Origin: JAKLKS01 sp964370855
GTDB lineage: Bacteria > Planctomycetota > JAJSAM01 > JAKLKS01
NCBI GenBank assembly: GCA_964370855.1
Contig: CAYJMF010000150.1
Coordinates: 1-9,355 of the forward strand
Reading direction: 5' to 3'
Length of the DNA: 9,355 bases
Shown here: piece by piece, positions 1 to 6,746 of the stretch
How positions within the stretch are numbered: the stretch's first letter is position 1
Layout of the letters: each line of letters opens with the position of its first letter
The notes under the pieces: model-generated
Seen by the model: the letters and a program-made list of their open reading frames with translations, nothing else
The model's database searches: none
Told to the model about the DNA's origin: nothing
Translations under genes and position numbers: made by a program

Positions 1-36
1 GGTCCGGAGAGGATCGGACCGGAACGAAACGGGCGC
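1..36. repeat. Truncated second copy of the palindromic repeat
   Basis: Compared with the reverse complement of 241-292, this stretch matches at 32 of 36 positions by hand alignment. It comprises the last 7 bases of one arm, the six-base loop AGAGGA, and 19 of 23 bases of the other arm. The loop is inverted relative to the 241-292 copy, so the two copies are in opposite orientation. The window edge cuts off the rest. Confidence 0.7.
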
Positions 37-379
37 GTTGGGCAGGAGTTCCGAGGGGGGTTTCGTTATCCAGGGGAGGGGGAGAGAGGGGAGCGAATTG
101 TTCGACTCCCCGATTGCGAACGACAGGCCCGCCGTCGGCTCCCCCGTCTCCCCGTACACCGGGTGCGTGTTCCCCCCCCTCTTGAACAAGGTGAATCGTA
201 CGGATCCCCTTGCCTCCGTCCTGGCCGTTGACCCTCCCACGCGCCGGAATCGTTCCGGTCCGGTCCTCTCCGGACCGGAACGATTCCGGCGCAACCGCGC
301 CGCCGAAGGCGGCGCGGAACTCCTCCGGAGAACAGGTCTCCGCGATTCCGTCGTCCCGGCCGGATGGAAGTTCAATCAT
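1..379 (-). CDS. Candidate downstream gene, 3' end beyond the window; function unknown, reading frame uncertain
   Basis: This is an open frame with no stop from ATG 379-377 to the window edge (about 126 codons). Its ATG overlaps the TGA of the amidohydrolase gene (TGATG), and AGGAGG at 390-385 sits 5 nt upstream, so translation very likely starts here. The frame begins MIELPSGRDDGIAETCSPEE and has good GC at third positions for roughly the first 50 codons. From about position 190 leftward, the frame shifted by +1 looks more coding. It has nearly all G/C third positions between about 190 and 85 and reads through THPVYGETGEPTAGLSFAIG. A G8 run at 179-172 (minus-strand sense) is a plausible frameshift point. 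Alternatively, the gene starts at TTG 375-373, 9 nt from the same AGGAGG, and uses the shifted frame throughout; that would give an unusually Arg-rich N-terminus. A long palindrome lies inside the coding stretch. I recognise no family, and the ORF may be broken or spurious. Confidence 0.45.
   Translation of the reverse strand, partial: MIELPSGRDDGIAETCSPEEFRAAFGGAVAPESFRSGEDRTGTIPARGRVNGQDGGKGIRTIHLVQEGGEHAPGVRGDGGADGGPVVRNRGVEQFAPLSPPPLDNETPLGTPAQRARFVPVRSSPD
241..292. repeat. Perfect 23-bp inverted repeat (REP-like palindrome)
   Basis: The arms at 241-263 and 270-292 are exact reverse complements, separated by the 6-nt loop TCCTCT. The transcript on either strand would form a very stable hairpin. 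No T-run follows on either strand, so it is not a canonical intrinsic terminator. A partial second copy at 1-36 indicates a dispersed palindromic element (REP/RPE-like) rather than a one-off hairpin. It lies within the candidate partial CDS and is open in that frame. Confidence 0.85.
295..317. repeat. Second small GC hairpin beside the palindrome
   Basis: CCGCGCCGCC (295-304) pairs perfectly with GGCGGCGCGG (308-317) across a 3-nt loop, read as TTC on the minus strand. It lies only 2 bp from the larger palindrome and 62 bp past the amidohydrolase stop. There is no U-tract, so a terminator role is possible but unsupported. It also lies inside the candidate CDS, where the frame reads Phe-Arg-Ala-Ala-Phe-Gly-Gly-Ala, so it may be incidental. 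Confidence 0.5.
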
Positions 380-1671
380 CAGAACCTCCTGCCCTCCCTC
401 TCCGGGTCGTACGCCACCCTCCCGTCCACCCACACCATCACCGCCCCGTTGCGGAGGTCGAAGGGGTCCCCGGGGAAGCAGGAGAAGTCGGCGTCCTTGC
501 CGGCCTCGATGGAGCCGATGCGGTCGCCCATGCCGATCTGGCGGGCCGGGACGCTGGTCACCGACGAGAGGGCGTGCTCCTGGGGGAGCCCGTAGCGCAC
601 CGCCATGGCGACCTGGGTGAGGAGCTCCTCCTGGGGCACCACGGGGGCGTCGGTGGTCAGGGAGAGGTCCGTGGTCCCGCGCCGGTACCACTCCGCCGCC
701 TGCCCGTGGAGGCGCGAGGTCTCGGGGTCGTACCAGTAGTTGCGGGGGCCGATGTTCACCTTCATGTGCCGCTCCCCGAGCGGCGCCGCCCCCTTGAAGC
801 CGAGGAAGTCGCCGTGGGTGATGATCACGTCGAGCTTCAGCTCGTCGAAGAGGATGCGCATGGAGGACTGCACCCCCTGCACGTGGGCGGTGTGCACGAT
901 GACGGGCCAGCGGCGGGCGAAGAGCCCGCGGAAGTTCTCCATCCGCGGATCGAGGACCGGCTTCGCCTTCGTCCGCCCCGCCTCGAACTCCTCCCAGGAC
1001 TTCGCGTACTCCCGGCCCTTCTCCAGCATGGAACGGATGAGGTGGTTCATGCCCATGCGCCCGGAGCCCACGTCGCCGCGGCGCTCCGGGTTGCCGAGCT
1101 GTGCGATCTTGAGGGCGCCGGGGAAGCGGAGCACGACCTCCTCCAGGGTCTTCCCCCGGGTCTTCATGAGCGTCCCCCACCCGCCGGAGTTGGTGCCCGA
1201 CCCGGGGATGAAGTTGATGGTGGTGACGCCGGCGGCGCGGGCGTCGCGGAGCCGCGGGCTGTCGGGCGTGATGTTGTCCAGCGTGCGGAGGTCGGGGTTG
1301 ACCGGGTAGGTCATGTCGTTGATGTCCCCGCCCCCGATGTGGGAGTGGAGATCGATGAACCCCGGCACCAGCCAGAGGGGGCGGAGGTCCCGGAGCGGCG
1401 CCCCCGCGGGCACTTTCGCGGGATCCCACTTCCCGACCCAGGCGAACTTCCCGTCCTTCACGACGACGAGGCCGTCGTCGAGGACCCCGGCCGGCCCCTC
1501 GGTCAGGATCTTCCCCGCGCGGACGGCGAAGACGGGGGGATCGACGGGCGCCGCGGGGGGGGCGGGCGCCTCCCCCTCCAGCGCGACGGCGGCGGGGAGC
1601 GGCCCTCGGGCCTGCGCCAGCGCCAGGAGGGGGGCGAGGGCCAGGAGGGGAAGGAGCCTGCTACTCCGCAA
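379..1671 (-). CDS. Secreted metal-dependent amidohydrolase with intact active site (imidazolonepropionase-like)
   Basis: 430 aa, probably a periplasmic or extracellular hydrolase of C-N (or similar) bonds in an unknown substrate. A Sec signal peptide (MRSSRLLPLLALAPLLALAQ, cleavage near AQA|RG) is followed by a Pro/Ala linker, the N-terminal part of the composite beta-sandwich (residues 47-103), the TIM-barrel core, and the C-terminal sandwich with GSIEAGKDAD at 386-395. Metal-site residues are visible: H109-x-H111 in PGFIDLHSHIG, K170 in a GTLMKTRG segment, H260/H263 in VIVHTAHVQG, H286 in ITHGD, and D341 in LTTDAP. It is the only domain of seven here with the full set. The start is TTG 1671, chosen because it directly yields the signal peptide. 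The upstream GGGAAGG is 9 nt away, and the gene overlaps the preceding one by 11 nt. The length is normal for the family. Substrate not inferable. Confidence 0.9.
   Translation of the reverse strand: MRSSRLLPLLALAPLLALAQARGPLPAAVALEGEAPAPPAAPVDPPVFAVRAGKILTEGPAGVLDDGLVVVKDGKFAWVGKWDPAKVPAGAPLRDLRPLWLVPGFIDLHSHIGGGDINDMTYPVNPDLRTLDNITPDSPRLRDARAAGVTTINFIPGSGTNSGGWGTLMKTRGKTLEEVVLRFPGALKIAQLGNPERRGDVGSGRMGMNHLIRSMLEKGREYAKSWEEFEAGRTKAKPVLDPRMENFRGLFARRWPVIVHTAHVQGVQSSMRILFDELKLDVIITHGDFLGFKGAAPLGERHMKVNIGPRNYWYDPETSRLHGQAAEWYRRGTTDLSLTTDAPVVPQEELLTQVAMAVRYGLPQEHALSSVTSVPARQIGMGDRIGSIEAGKDADFSCFPGDPFDLRNGAVMVWVDGRVAYDPEREGRRF
380..390 (-). promoter_or_regulatory. Strong Shine-Dalgarno with TGATG stop/start overlap
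   Basis: AGGAGG occupies 390-385 (minus strand), within the last codons of the amidohydrolase gene (Gly-Arg-Arg-Phe-stop). It precedes ATG 379 by 5 nt and TTG 375 by 9 nt. It is the clearest ribosome binding site in the window and the main evidence that a further gene follows at 379. Confidence 0.7.
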
Positions 1672-4177
1672 CGAACACCGCCTTCCCGCCGATCCAGACG
1701 GCCTTCACCCGCGTCGCCGCGCGGAAGGGGTCCCCCGACAGCAGGACCATGTCGGCGTCCTTCCCCGGCTCGAGGGAGCCCGTGCGGCCGTCCACGCCGA
1801 GCACCCGCGCCGCGTCCAGGGTCAGCGCGCGGATGGCCGCCGGCGCGCCGAGGCCGTGGCGCACGGCCCAGGCCGCCAGCAGGGGGAGGTCGCGGGAACC
1901 CATGGAGGCGTCGGAGGCGAAGCCGAAGGGGACCCCCGCCGCCGCGAGCCCCCGCGCGGCGTTCACCGTCTTCCCCTCGTCGGGGAAGGTGACGCGGGGC
2001 CCGAGAAGGACGCCGACGCCGGCCTTCTTGAGGGCGGGGGCCACGCGCCACGCCTCGTCGGCCTGGACGAGGACGAGGTCGAGCTTCGCCTCCTCCTTCA
2101 GCACCTTGACCGCGCCGAGGAGTTCCGCCGACGACGCGGCCCGGCAGAAGATGCGCCCCTTCCCGCGGAAGAGGTCCCGCCAGGCGTCGAGGGCGGGGTT
2201 GACGCCGGGCTTCCCCGGCTCCTTCGGCTCGACGAGGTCGGGCTTCTTCTCGTCCTTCTTCGCTTCGTCCTTTTTCGGCTCCTCCTTCTTCGCGGCGGCG
2301 GCCTTCTCCTCCTCGTCGCGCTTCCCCTTCGCCGCGTCGTAGTCCTTCCTCGCCTTCCCGTACACCTCGAGGTCCTTCCCGTACTTCTCCCACGCCTCGT
2401 GGTGCTTCCTCGCCCCGGCCACGGCGTCCCTCAGCCCCTGCAGTGCCCCGGGGAGGTCCGGCATCCCGGCCAGGGAGACCTCGATGTTGCCGTCGGAGAG
2501 GACGCGCTCCGAGGGGGCGCCGCCGCCGGTCTTCACCACCGCCGCCGTCCCCACCACGTTCCCCCGCCCGCCGGGGGTCACCAGCGCCGTGGTGACGCCC
2601 GCCGCCCGGGCCGCGACGAAGGAGGGGTCCTCGGGGACGAGGGCGGCGGCGACGTTCACCTGCGTGGGGAGGTTCCCCGCGGAGCCCTGGGGACCTGCGG
2701 CGCGGAGGCCGAGGCGGGTGTGGCCGTCCACGAAGCCCGGGAGCAGCACCCCGTCGGGGCGATCGAGGATGGTGGCCCCCGGCGGCACCCCCACCTCGGG
2801 GCCGACCTCGACGATGCGCCCCCCCTCCACGGCCACGGCGCCGGGCGCGAAGACGGCCCCGGTGCCGGTGTGGACGACGCCGGCGCGGATGACCGTCACC
2901 CCCGACGCCGGTTCGCGGCGGAAGACCACGGCCCCGTCCACCACCGTGAGGACGACGGAGGAGCGGGCGTCGAAGGGATCCCCGGAGAAGACGGCCAGGT
3001 CGGCGTCCTTGCCCGGGGCGAGGCTCCCGACCCGCGCCTCCACGCCGAGGATGCGCGCCGCGTCCAGGGTCACCGCGCGGATCGCCCGCTCCGCCGGGAG
3101 CCCCGAGCGGACGTGGGCCGCCGCCACCATCATGAGGTCCGGGAGGGCGGCGTCGTCGGCGCCGATGGCGAAGAGGACCCCCCGCTCCGCGAGGGCCGCC
3201 GGGTTCCCCATGGCGGCGGCGGTCCGCTCCGCGTCCACGGGATCCCACGGGTCGGCGACGCGGCCGGGGACGAAGGGGGATTCCATGGCCACGGCGACCC
3301 CCGCCCCGGCGATCTCGTCGGCCACGACGGCGGCGTCCCGCGCCCCGCCGATGACGAGCCGGATCCCCGTCTCCTTCGCCAGGGCGAGGACGGCGCGGAT
3401 GTCCGCCGCGTCCTCGGCCCGCAGGCGCACCGGCGCGCTCCCCGACGCCGCGTCGCGGAGGGCCATGAGGGCGGGATCGGCGGTCCCCGCGGGGGCCCCC
3501 TTCCCCCGCTCGAGGGCCTCCCGCAGCATGGCCACGGCGGCCATGCGGGAGCCCGGCGACTGCGGGCGGATCGGCAGGAGCGGGTGGGCGACGGGGTCGG
3601 GATTCTCCGGCGCGTCGAACAGCGCCGGCGGGTTGCGGGCGGGCTCCCCGACGGCGCCGAAGAGTCCCGCCGCGGCGGAGAGGGTGCGGGCCGCGGGGTC
3701 GGCGCCGGCCAGCTTCACGACGGCCCCCTGCCCTCCGACGACGCGGCGACGGCCGGCGTCGAGGTAGGCCGTCGTGACGCCGCCCTCGAGGAGGCGGCGG
3801 GGGGAGCGGTACCAGTCGAAGCCGTCGATGGCCCGCACCTCCGGCGCCACGCTCTCGGGCACGCCGGCGCCGGGGGAGGCGAGGCCCGAGGAGACCGCCA
3901 CGAGTCCGGGCACGAGGACGCTGCCCGGCCCGAGGTCCAGGACCCGCGCCCCGGCGGGGTCCACGTCCGCGGGACGGCCGACGGCGACGATCCTCCCGTC
4001 CCTGCAGAGCACGGCGCCGGGGGAGATCGGGTCCCCCTCCACGGGGATCACCGTGCCGGCGCGGACGAGGAGGGCGGGAGCGGGCCGTCCGGCCTCCTCG
4101 GCGGGGGCCGCGGCCGGGGCCGCTGCGGGGGCCGCGACCGCTGCGACGAGGAGGGCGGGAAGGAGGATCCCCCTCAC
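1661..4177 (-). CDS. Two-domain secreted amidohydrolase-like protein, both active sites degenerate
   Basis: 838 aa, about twice the usual length. The signal peptide (MRGILLPALLVAAVAAPAAA) and Ala/Pro linker lead into domain A (about 35-422). Domain B (about 428-838) begins with VTVIRAGVVHTGTG and has no second signal peptide. Both retain the fold: a PGLVAV/PGFVDG strand, the Lys motif (K155 in GAVVKLAG, K549 in AAVVKTGG), and GSLAPGKDAD/GSLEPGKDAD near the end of each. The metal HxH is lost: S96-S97-G98 in A, H486-T487-R488 in B. The first downstream His position is Arg in both (R253, R679), while an Asp at the last ligand position remains (D342, D756). Domain B carries a Lys/Glu-rich insert at about 590-660. 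The start is GTG 4177 with GGGAGA 6 nt upstream and a GTGA overlap with the preceding gene. It is probably non-catalytic, perhaps a structural or binding partner of the downstream active enzyme; that role is inference. Confidence 0.88.
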   Translation of the reverse strand: MRGILLPALLVAAVAAPAAAPAAAPAEEAGRPAPALLVRAGTVIPVEGDPISPGAVLCRDGRIVAVGRPADVDPAGARVLDLGPGSVLVPGLVAVSSGLASPGAGVPESVAPEVRAIDGFDWYRSPRRLLEGGVTTAYLDAGRRRVVGGQGAVVKLAGADPAARTLSAAAGLFGAVGEPARNPPALFDAPENPDPVAHPLLPIRPQSPGSRMAAVAMLREALERGKGAPAGTADPALMALRDAASGSAPVRLRAEDAADIRAVLALAKETGIRLVIGGARDAAVVADEIAGAGVAVAMESPFVPGRVADPWDPVDAERTAAAMGNPAALAERGVLFAIGADDAALPDLMMVAAAHVRSGLPAERAIRAVTLDAARILGVEARVGSLAPGKDADLAVFSGDPFDARSSVVLTVVDGAVVFRREPASGVTVIRAGVVHTGTGAVFAPGAVAVEGGRIVEVGPEVGVPPGATILDRPDGVLLPGFVDGHTRLGLRAAGPQGSAGNLPTQVNVAAALVPEDPSFVAARAAGVTTALVTPGGRGNVVGTAAVVKTGGGAPSERVLSDGNIEVSLAGMPDLPGALQGLRDAVAGARKHHEAWEKYGKDLEVYGKARKDYDAAKGKRDEEEKAAAAKKEEPKKDEAKKDEKKPDLVEPKEPGKPGVNPALDAWRDLFRGKGRIFCRAASSAELLGAVKVLKEEAKLDLVLVQADEAWRVAPALKKAGVGVLLGPRVTFPDEGKTVNAARGLAAAGVPFGFASDASMGSRDLPLLAAWAVRHGLGAPAAIRALTLDAARVLGVDGRTGSLEPGKDADMVLLSGDPFRAATRVKAVWIGGKAVFVAE
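2198..2410 (-). other. Lys/Glu-rich charged insert in domain B of the fused protein
   Basis: Residues about 590-660 of the 838-aa protein form a highly charged stretch. It starts with a helical-looking WEKYGKDLEVYGKARKDYD, continues as short KKDE/KKEE repeats, and ends Pro-rich (PKEPGKPG) before the barrel resumes. The 7936-9355 protein has a comparable segment at the same place (KEKYAKDLREF, then KEPEKPVPPPKRPGEP), so the insert is a subtype-B trait. The unrelated 3-base periodicity of Lys/Glu codons explains the TTC-rich look of the plus strand here. Confidence 0.75.
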
Positions 4178-5472
4178 CGGCCGTCTCCCGCGGGGGCGCC
4201 GCCGTCCTTCCGCTCCCCCTCGATGAGGCGGCGGAGGCGCCGGTCGATCCTCCGGTCGTAGACCTCCACCCCGTCGACGATCACGCGGTCCACCCAGGTG
4301 GAGGCCGAGAGCGGGTCCCCGGTCAGGAGGAGGAGGTTCGCGTCCTTCCCCTTCTCGATGCTCCCGACCCTCTCCCCGAGCCCGAGGAAGCGGGCGGCGT
4401 CGAGGGTGACGGCGCGCAGCGCCTCCTCCCGCGGCATCCCCTGGCGCACCGCCGCGGCGGCCTGGTACCAGGGGTAGCGGGTCGGCCAGGGGCCCTCGTC
4501 GGAGGTGAGGGCGAAGCGCACGCCGGCGCGGTGGAGGATGCCCGCCACCTCGCGCACCACCTCCGTGTCGGCGTCCTCGTCCCGGTCCACGATCTCGAGG
4601 GAGGGGTCCAGCGCGTAGAGCACCTCGCCGGGGCCCGCCGCGTCCTGCCGCTCCCTGAGGAGGGCGGCCGCGCGCCAGGCGTCGGGGCCGAGGATGAACC
4701 TCGCCCGGATGCCCCGCCCGTCGCAGAGGGTGAAGGCGTTGCGCACGTCCATGGCGAGGGGGGCGTAAACGAAGGCCGGGAGCCGCCCCTCGATGACGTC
4801 GAGGACGGCGCGCCGGCGCGGGTCCTCGGGATCCGGGCCGTCGCCGGGGACGGCGGAACCCTCGGCGGCGCGCTTCTCCGCGCGGGACTTCGCCTCCACG
4901 GCGTCGTCGAAGGCCTTCCGGAGCGCGGCCAGCTGCCCCGCCCGGGTCGTCCCCCGCACGGGCTCGAGGGAGACCTTGAGCCCCGCGGAGCGCACGAGGA
5001 GCATCTCCTCCACGGTGCGGCCCACGGGCTTCACGACGATGCCCTGGCCGCCGATCTGCGTGTCGTTGCCGGGGATGACGAGCAGCGTCGTCACCCCCTC
5101 CCGGAGCTGGTTCTCGACGGCGTCGTTGGAGGGGTCCAGCGCGTCCAGGGCGGAGACGAAGGGGACCTGGGGCTGCTGCTCGTTGCCCCGGTCGAGGCCC
5201 GCCTGGGAGTGGGCCTCCACGAAGCCCGGGCAGACCCAGCCGTCGTGCTCGACGACGCGGGCGAGGGCGGGGACGGCGACCTCCGTCCCGGCCTTGCCCA
5301 CGGCCTCGATGCGGCCGCCCCGCACGAGGACGACGCCGTCCTCCACGGGGGGGCCCGACACCGTGAGGATCCGCTTCGCCCTGATGGCGAGGACCTCCTC
5401 CTCCGCGGGGGCGGGCCCCGCCGCGAGGAATCCCGCCGCCAGCGCCAGCGCCGCCGTCGTCGCCGCTCTCAC
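4174..5472 (-). CDS. Secreted amidohydrolase-like protein, subtype B, degenerate metal site (HSQ)
   Basis: 432 aa. I place the start at GTG 5472: it has GGAGG at 5484-5480, 7 nt upstream, overlaps the preceding stop as GTGA, and directly gives a signal peptide (MRAATTAALALAAGFLAAGP, cleavage near APA|EEE). Upstream extension of the frame is only shadow sequence of the neighbouring gene. Family landmarks are GGRIEAVG (52-59), PGFVEAHSQAG (82-92), GVTTLLVIPG (126-135), GGQGIVVKPVG (141-151) and GSIEKGKDAN (370-379). H88 is kept, but the second His of HxH is Q90. The downstream His positions are Tyr/Pro (Y236, P238) and a Gly/Pro segment (LGPD, 261-264), while D325 (TSDEG) remains. This suggests loss of the usual binuclear metal chemistry, although residual binding cannot be excluded. 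The C-terminal tail is Arg- and Gly-rich and encodes the next gene's ribosome site. Confidence 0.87.
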   Translation of the reverse strand: MRAATTAALALAAGFLAAGPAPAEEEVLAIRAKRILTVSGPPVEDGVVLVRGGRIEAVGKAGTEVAVPALARVVEHDGWVCPGFVEAHSQAGLDRGNEQQPQVPFVSALDALDPSNDAVENQLREGVTTLLVIPGNDTQIGGQGIVVKPVGRTVEEMLLVRSAGLKVSLEPVRGTTRAGQLAALRKAFDDAVEAKSRAEKRAAEGSAVPGDGPDPEDPRRRAVLDVIEGRLPAFVYAPLAMDVRNAFTLCDGRGIRARFILGPDAWRAAALLRERQDAAGPGEVLYALDPSLEIVDRDEDADTEVVREVAGILHRAGVRFALTSDEGPWPTRYPWYQAAAAVRQGMPREEALRAVTLDAARFLGLGERVGSIEKGKDANLLLLTGDPLSASTWVDRVIVDGVEVYDRRIDRRLRRLIEGERKDGGAPAGDGR

Positions 5473-6746
5473 CGTGCCACCTCCGGGCGCGTCCTGTCCA
5501 CCACGGCCCTCCCGTCCACGATCACGAGGAGCACGCGGGAGGCGGGCTCCAGGGGATCCCCGTCGAAGACCACGAGGTCCCCGTCCATGCCCGGCGCCAG
5601 GGTCCCCACCCGGTCCGCGGCCCCGGAGAGGCGGGCCGCCGAGGAGGTCACCGCGGCCAGCGCCTCCTCCGCCGGGAGCCCGTGGCGCACCGCCAGGGCC
5701 GCCTGGTCGCGGAGCCCCGCGGGGTCCGCCCCCGCCGTGAGGGCGATGCGCACGCCGGCGCGCCGCAGCGCCGCGGCGTTGCCGAGGGCCGGGTCCGCCC
5801 CGCGCCAGCCCCGGCCGCCGAGGGGATGGACGGAGGGCCCGACGACGCACTCGACGCCCGCCTTCCCCAGCTCGCCGGCCAGGAGCCACCCCTCGGAGGC
5901 GTCCTCCACGACGGCGCGGAAGCCGAGGTCCTCCTTCAGGCGGAGCACCATGCGCAGGTCCTCGGCGGTGCGGGCCAGGGCGCGGAGCGGGATCTCCCCC
6001 GCCGCGGCCCGCGCCATGGCCGCGGTGTCGGCATCGGCGCTCCCGGCTCCCCCCGTGCGGCCGAGGAGCCACGCGTCGCGCAGCACCGCCAGCACGCCCA
6101 TGCGCGTCGTCGGCCGCCGGGCGTAGATGGAGAAGGGGATCCCGCGGGCGGGGAAGTTGCCCGCCGAGGGGTCGTCGCCGAAGGCGAACCGGAGCGCGGC
6201 GTCGGCGCGGACGGCGACGGGCCCGCCGGAGGGGCCGGGCGCCGTCTTCACGACGGCGGCGAGGCCGCCGACGACGTTGGAGCCGCCGGGCTCGAGGAAG
6301 AGCGTCGTCACCCCCGAGGCGAGGGCGGCCCGGACCTCCCGCGCGGAAGGGTCGAAGGCGGAGAGCGGCCGCACGCAGGGAGTGACCTCCCGGGTGACCT
6401 CGGCGTCGAGGCCGGCGATGCCCGCCGTGGAGGCGGCGTCGATCCAGCCCGGCGTCGCGACGGCGCCGGGGAGGTCCACCACCCGGCCCGCGGAGGGGAG
6501 TGCGCCGGCGCCGGCGGAGACGACCTTCCCCCCCGAGAGGAGGACGGTGCCGGGGGAGGCCCACTCCGTCCCCGTCCAGAGGCGGCCCACGCGGACCGCG
6601 GCCACGGGCTCCTCCGCCGGGGAGGCGGGGGGGGCCGGGGCGGCGGCCGGGGCTCCGGCCGGGGCCGGGACCGCCGACAGGAGCAGGGCCAGGGCCGCCG
6701 CGGGCGCCGCCCAGTGTATCACTTTATGATACTTTCGCGGGATCAC
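5469..6746 (-). CDS. Secreted amidohydrolase-like protein, subtype A, degenerate metal site (AST)
   Basis: 425 aa, starting at GTG 6746 with GGAGG at 6758-6754 (7 nt spacing) and a GTGA overlap with the upstream stop. The n-region is unusually polar (MIPRKYHKVIHW), followed by a hydrophobic core (AAPAAALALLLSAV) and an Ala/Pro linker. Family features are PGWIDAASTAG (99-109), GVTTLFLEPGGSNVVGG (145-161), K167 in AAVVKTAPG, and GTLAPGMDGD (381-390), a variant of GKDAD. HxH is replaced by A105-S106-T107. The first downstream His pair reads L257/R259, and the terminal Asp region is shifted (LTAGADPAG, 336-344). Together with TRMGVLAVLRDAW (214-226) this places it with domain A of the 838-aa protein (RMAAVAMLREAL). 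It pairs with the subtype-B gene immediately downstream, the same order as in the fusion. Likely non-catalytic. Confidence 0.87.
   Translation of the reverse strand: MIPRKYHKVIHWAAPAAALALLLSAVPAPAGAPAAAPAPPASPAEEPVAAVRVGRLWTGTEWASPGTVLLSGGKVVSAGAGALPSAGRVVDLPGAVATPGWIDAASTAGIAGLDAEVTREVTPCVRPLSAFDPSAREVRAALASGVTTLFLEPGGSNVVGGLAAVVKTAPGPSGGPVAVRADAALRFAFGDDPSAGNFPARGIPFSIYARRPTTRMGVLAVLRDAWLLGRTGGAGSADADTAAMARAAAGEIPLRALARTAEDLRMVLRLKEDLGFRAVVEDASEGWLLAGELGKAGVECVVGPSVHPLGGRGWRGADPALGNAAALRRAGVRIALTAGADPAGLRDQAALAVRHGLPAEEALAAVTSSAARLSGAADRVGTLAPGMDGDLVVFDGDPLEPASRVLLVIVDGRAVVDRTRPEVAR
5480..5484 (-). promoter_or_regulatory. Shine-Dalgarno that fixes the GTG 5472 start
   Basis: GGAGG lies 7 nt before GTG 5472, inside the final codons of the upstream gene (Pro-Glu-Val-Ala-Arg-stop). 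It supports a 432-aa product rather than the much longer open frame reaching 6564. Confidence 0.7.
6716..6732. repeat. AT-rich inverted repeat inside the start region of the 425-aa gene
   Basis: GTATCA (6716-6721) and TGATAC (6727-6732) are perfect complements around a 5-nt AT-rich spacer. Together with the flanking bases this is the only AT-rich patch in about 9 kb of roughly 80% GC. It falls on codons 6-11 and uses TAT, CAT, AAA and ATA, codons otherwise scarce here. Possible roles are keeping the ribosome-binding region unstructured, a slow-codon ramp before the signal peptide, or a small operator or -10-like element; no matching -35 is seen. Confidence 0.5.

Noticed and set aside
241..317. 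Rho-independent terminator after the 430-aa gene
   Set aside because: The hairpins are strong, but no T-run follows on the minus strand and an open frame with a strong ribosome site passes through them.
38..595. Plus-strand 185-aa frame at the left edge
   Set aside because: It runs into the antisense of the amidohydrolase 3' end and has less coding-like third positions than the minus-strand frame opposite it. I saw no ribosome site to favour it, though the 1-378 part cannot be excluded outright.
1503..3248. Minus-strand 581-aa Arg/Gly-rich frame
   Set aside because: Out-of-frame shadow of the 838-aa gene and the start of the 430-aa gene, with no recognisable motif.
364..4261. Long plus-strand open frames (364-1992, 1313-4261, 1749-2342, 2484-3767, 3774-4226)
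   Set aside because: They are antisense shadows of GC-rich minus-strand genes: Arg/Gly/Pro-rich translations without family motifs, lying opposite frames with clear amidohydrolase landmarks.
5473..6564. N-terminal extension of the 432-aa gene up to 6564 (796 aa)
   Set aside because: The extra 360 residues are Arg/Gly-rich shadow of the 425-aa gene; the ribosome site, signal peptide and GTGA overlap all point to GTG 5472.
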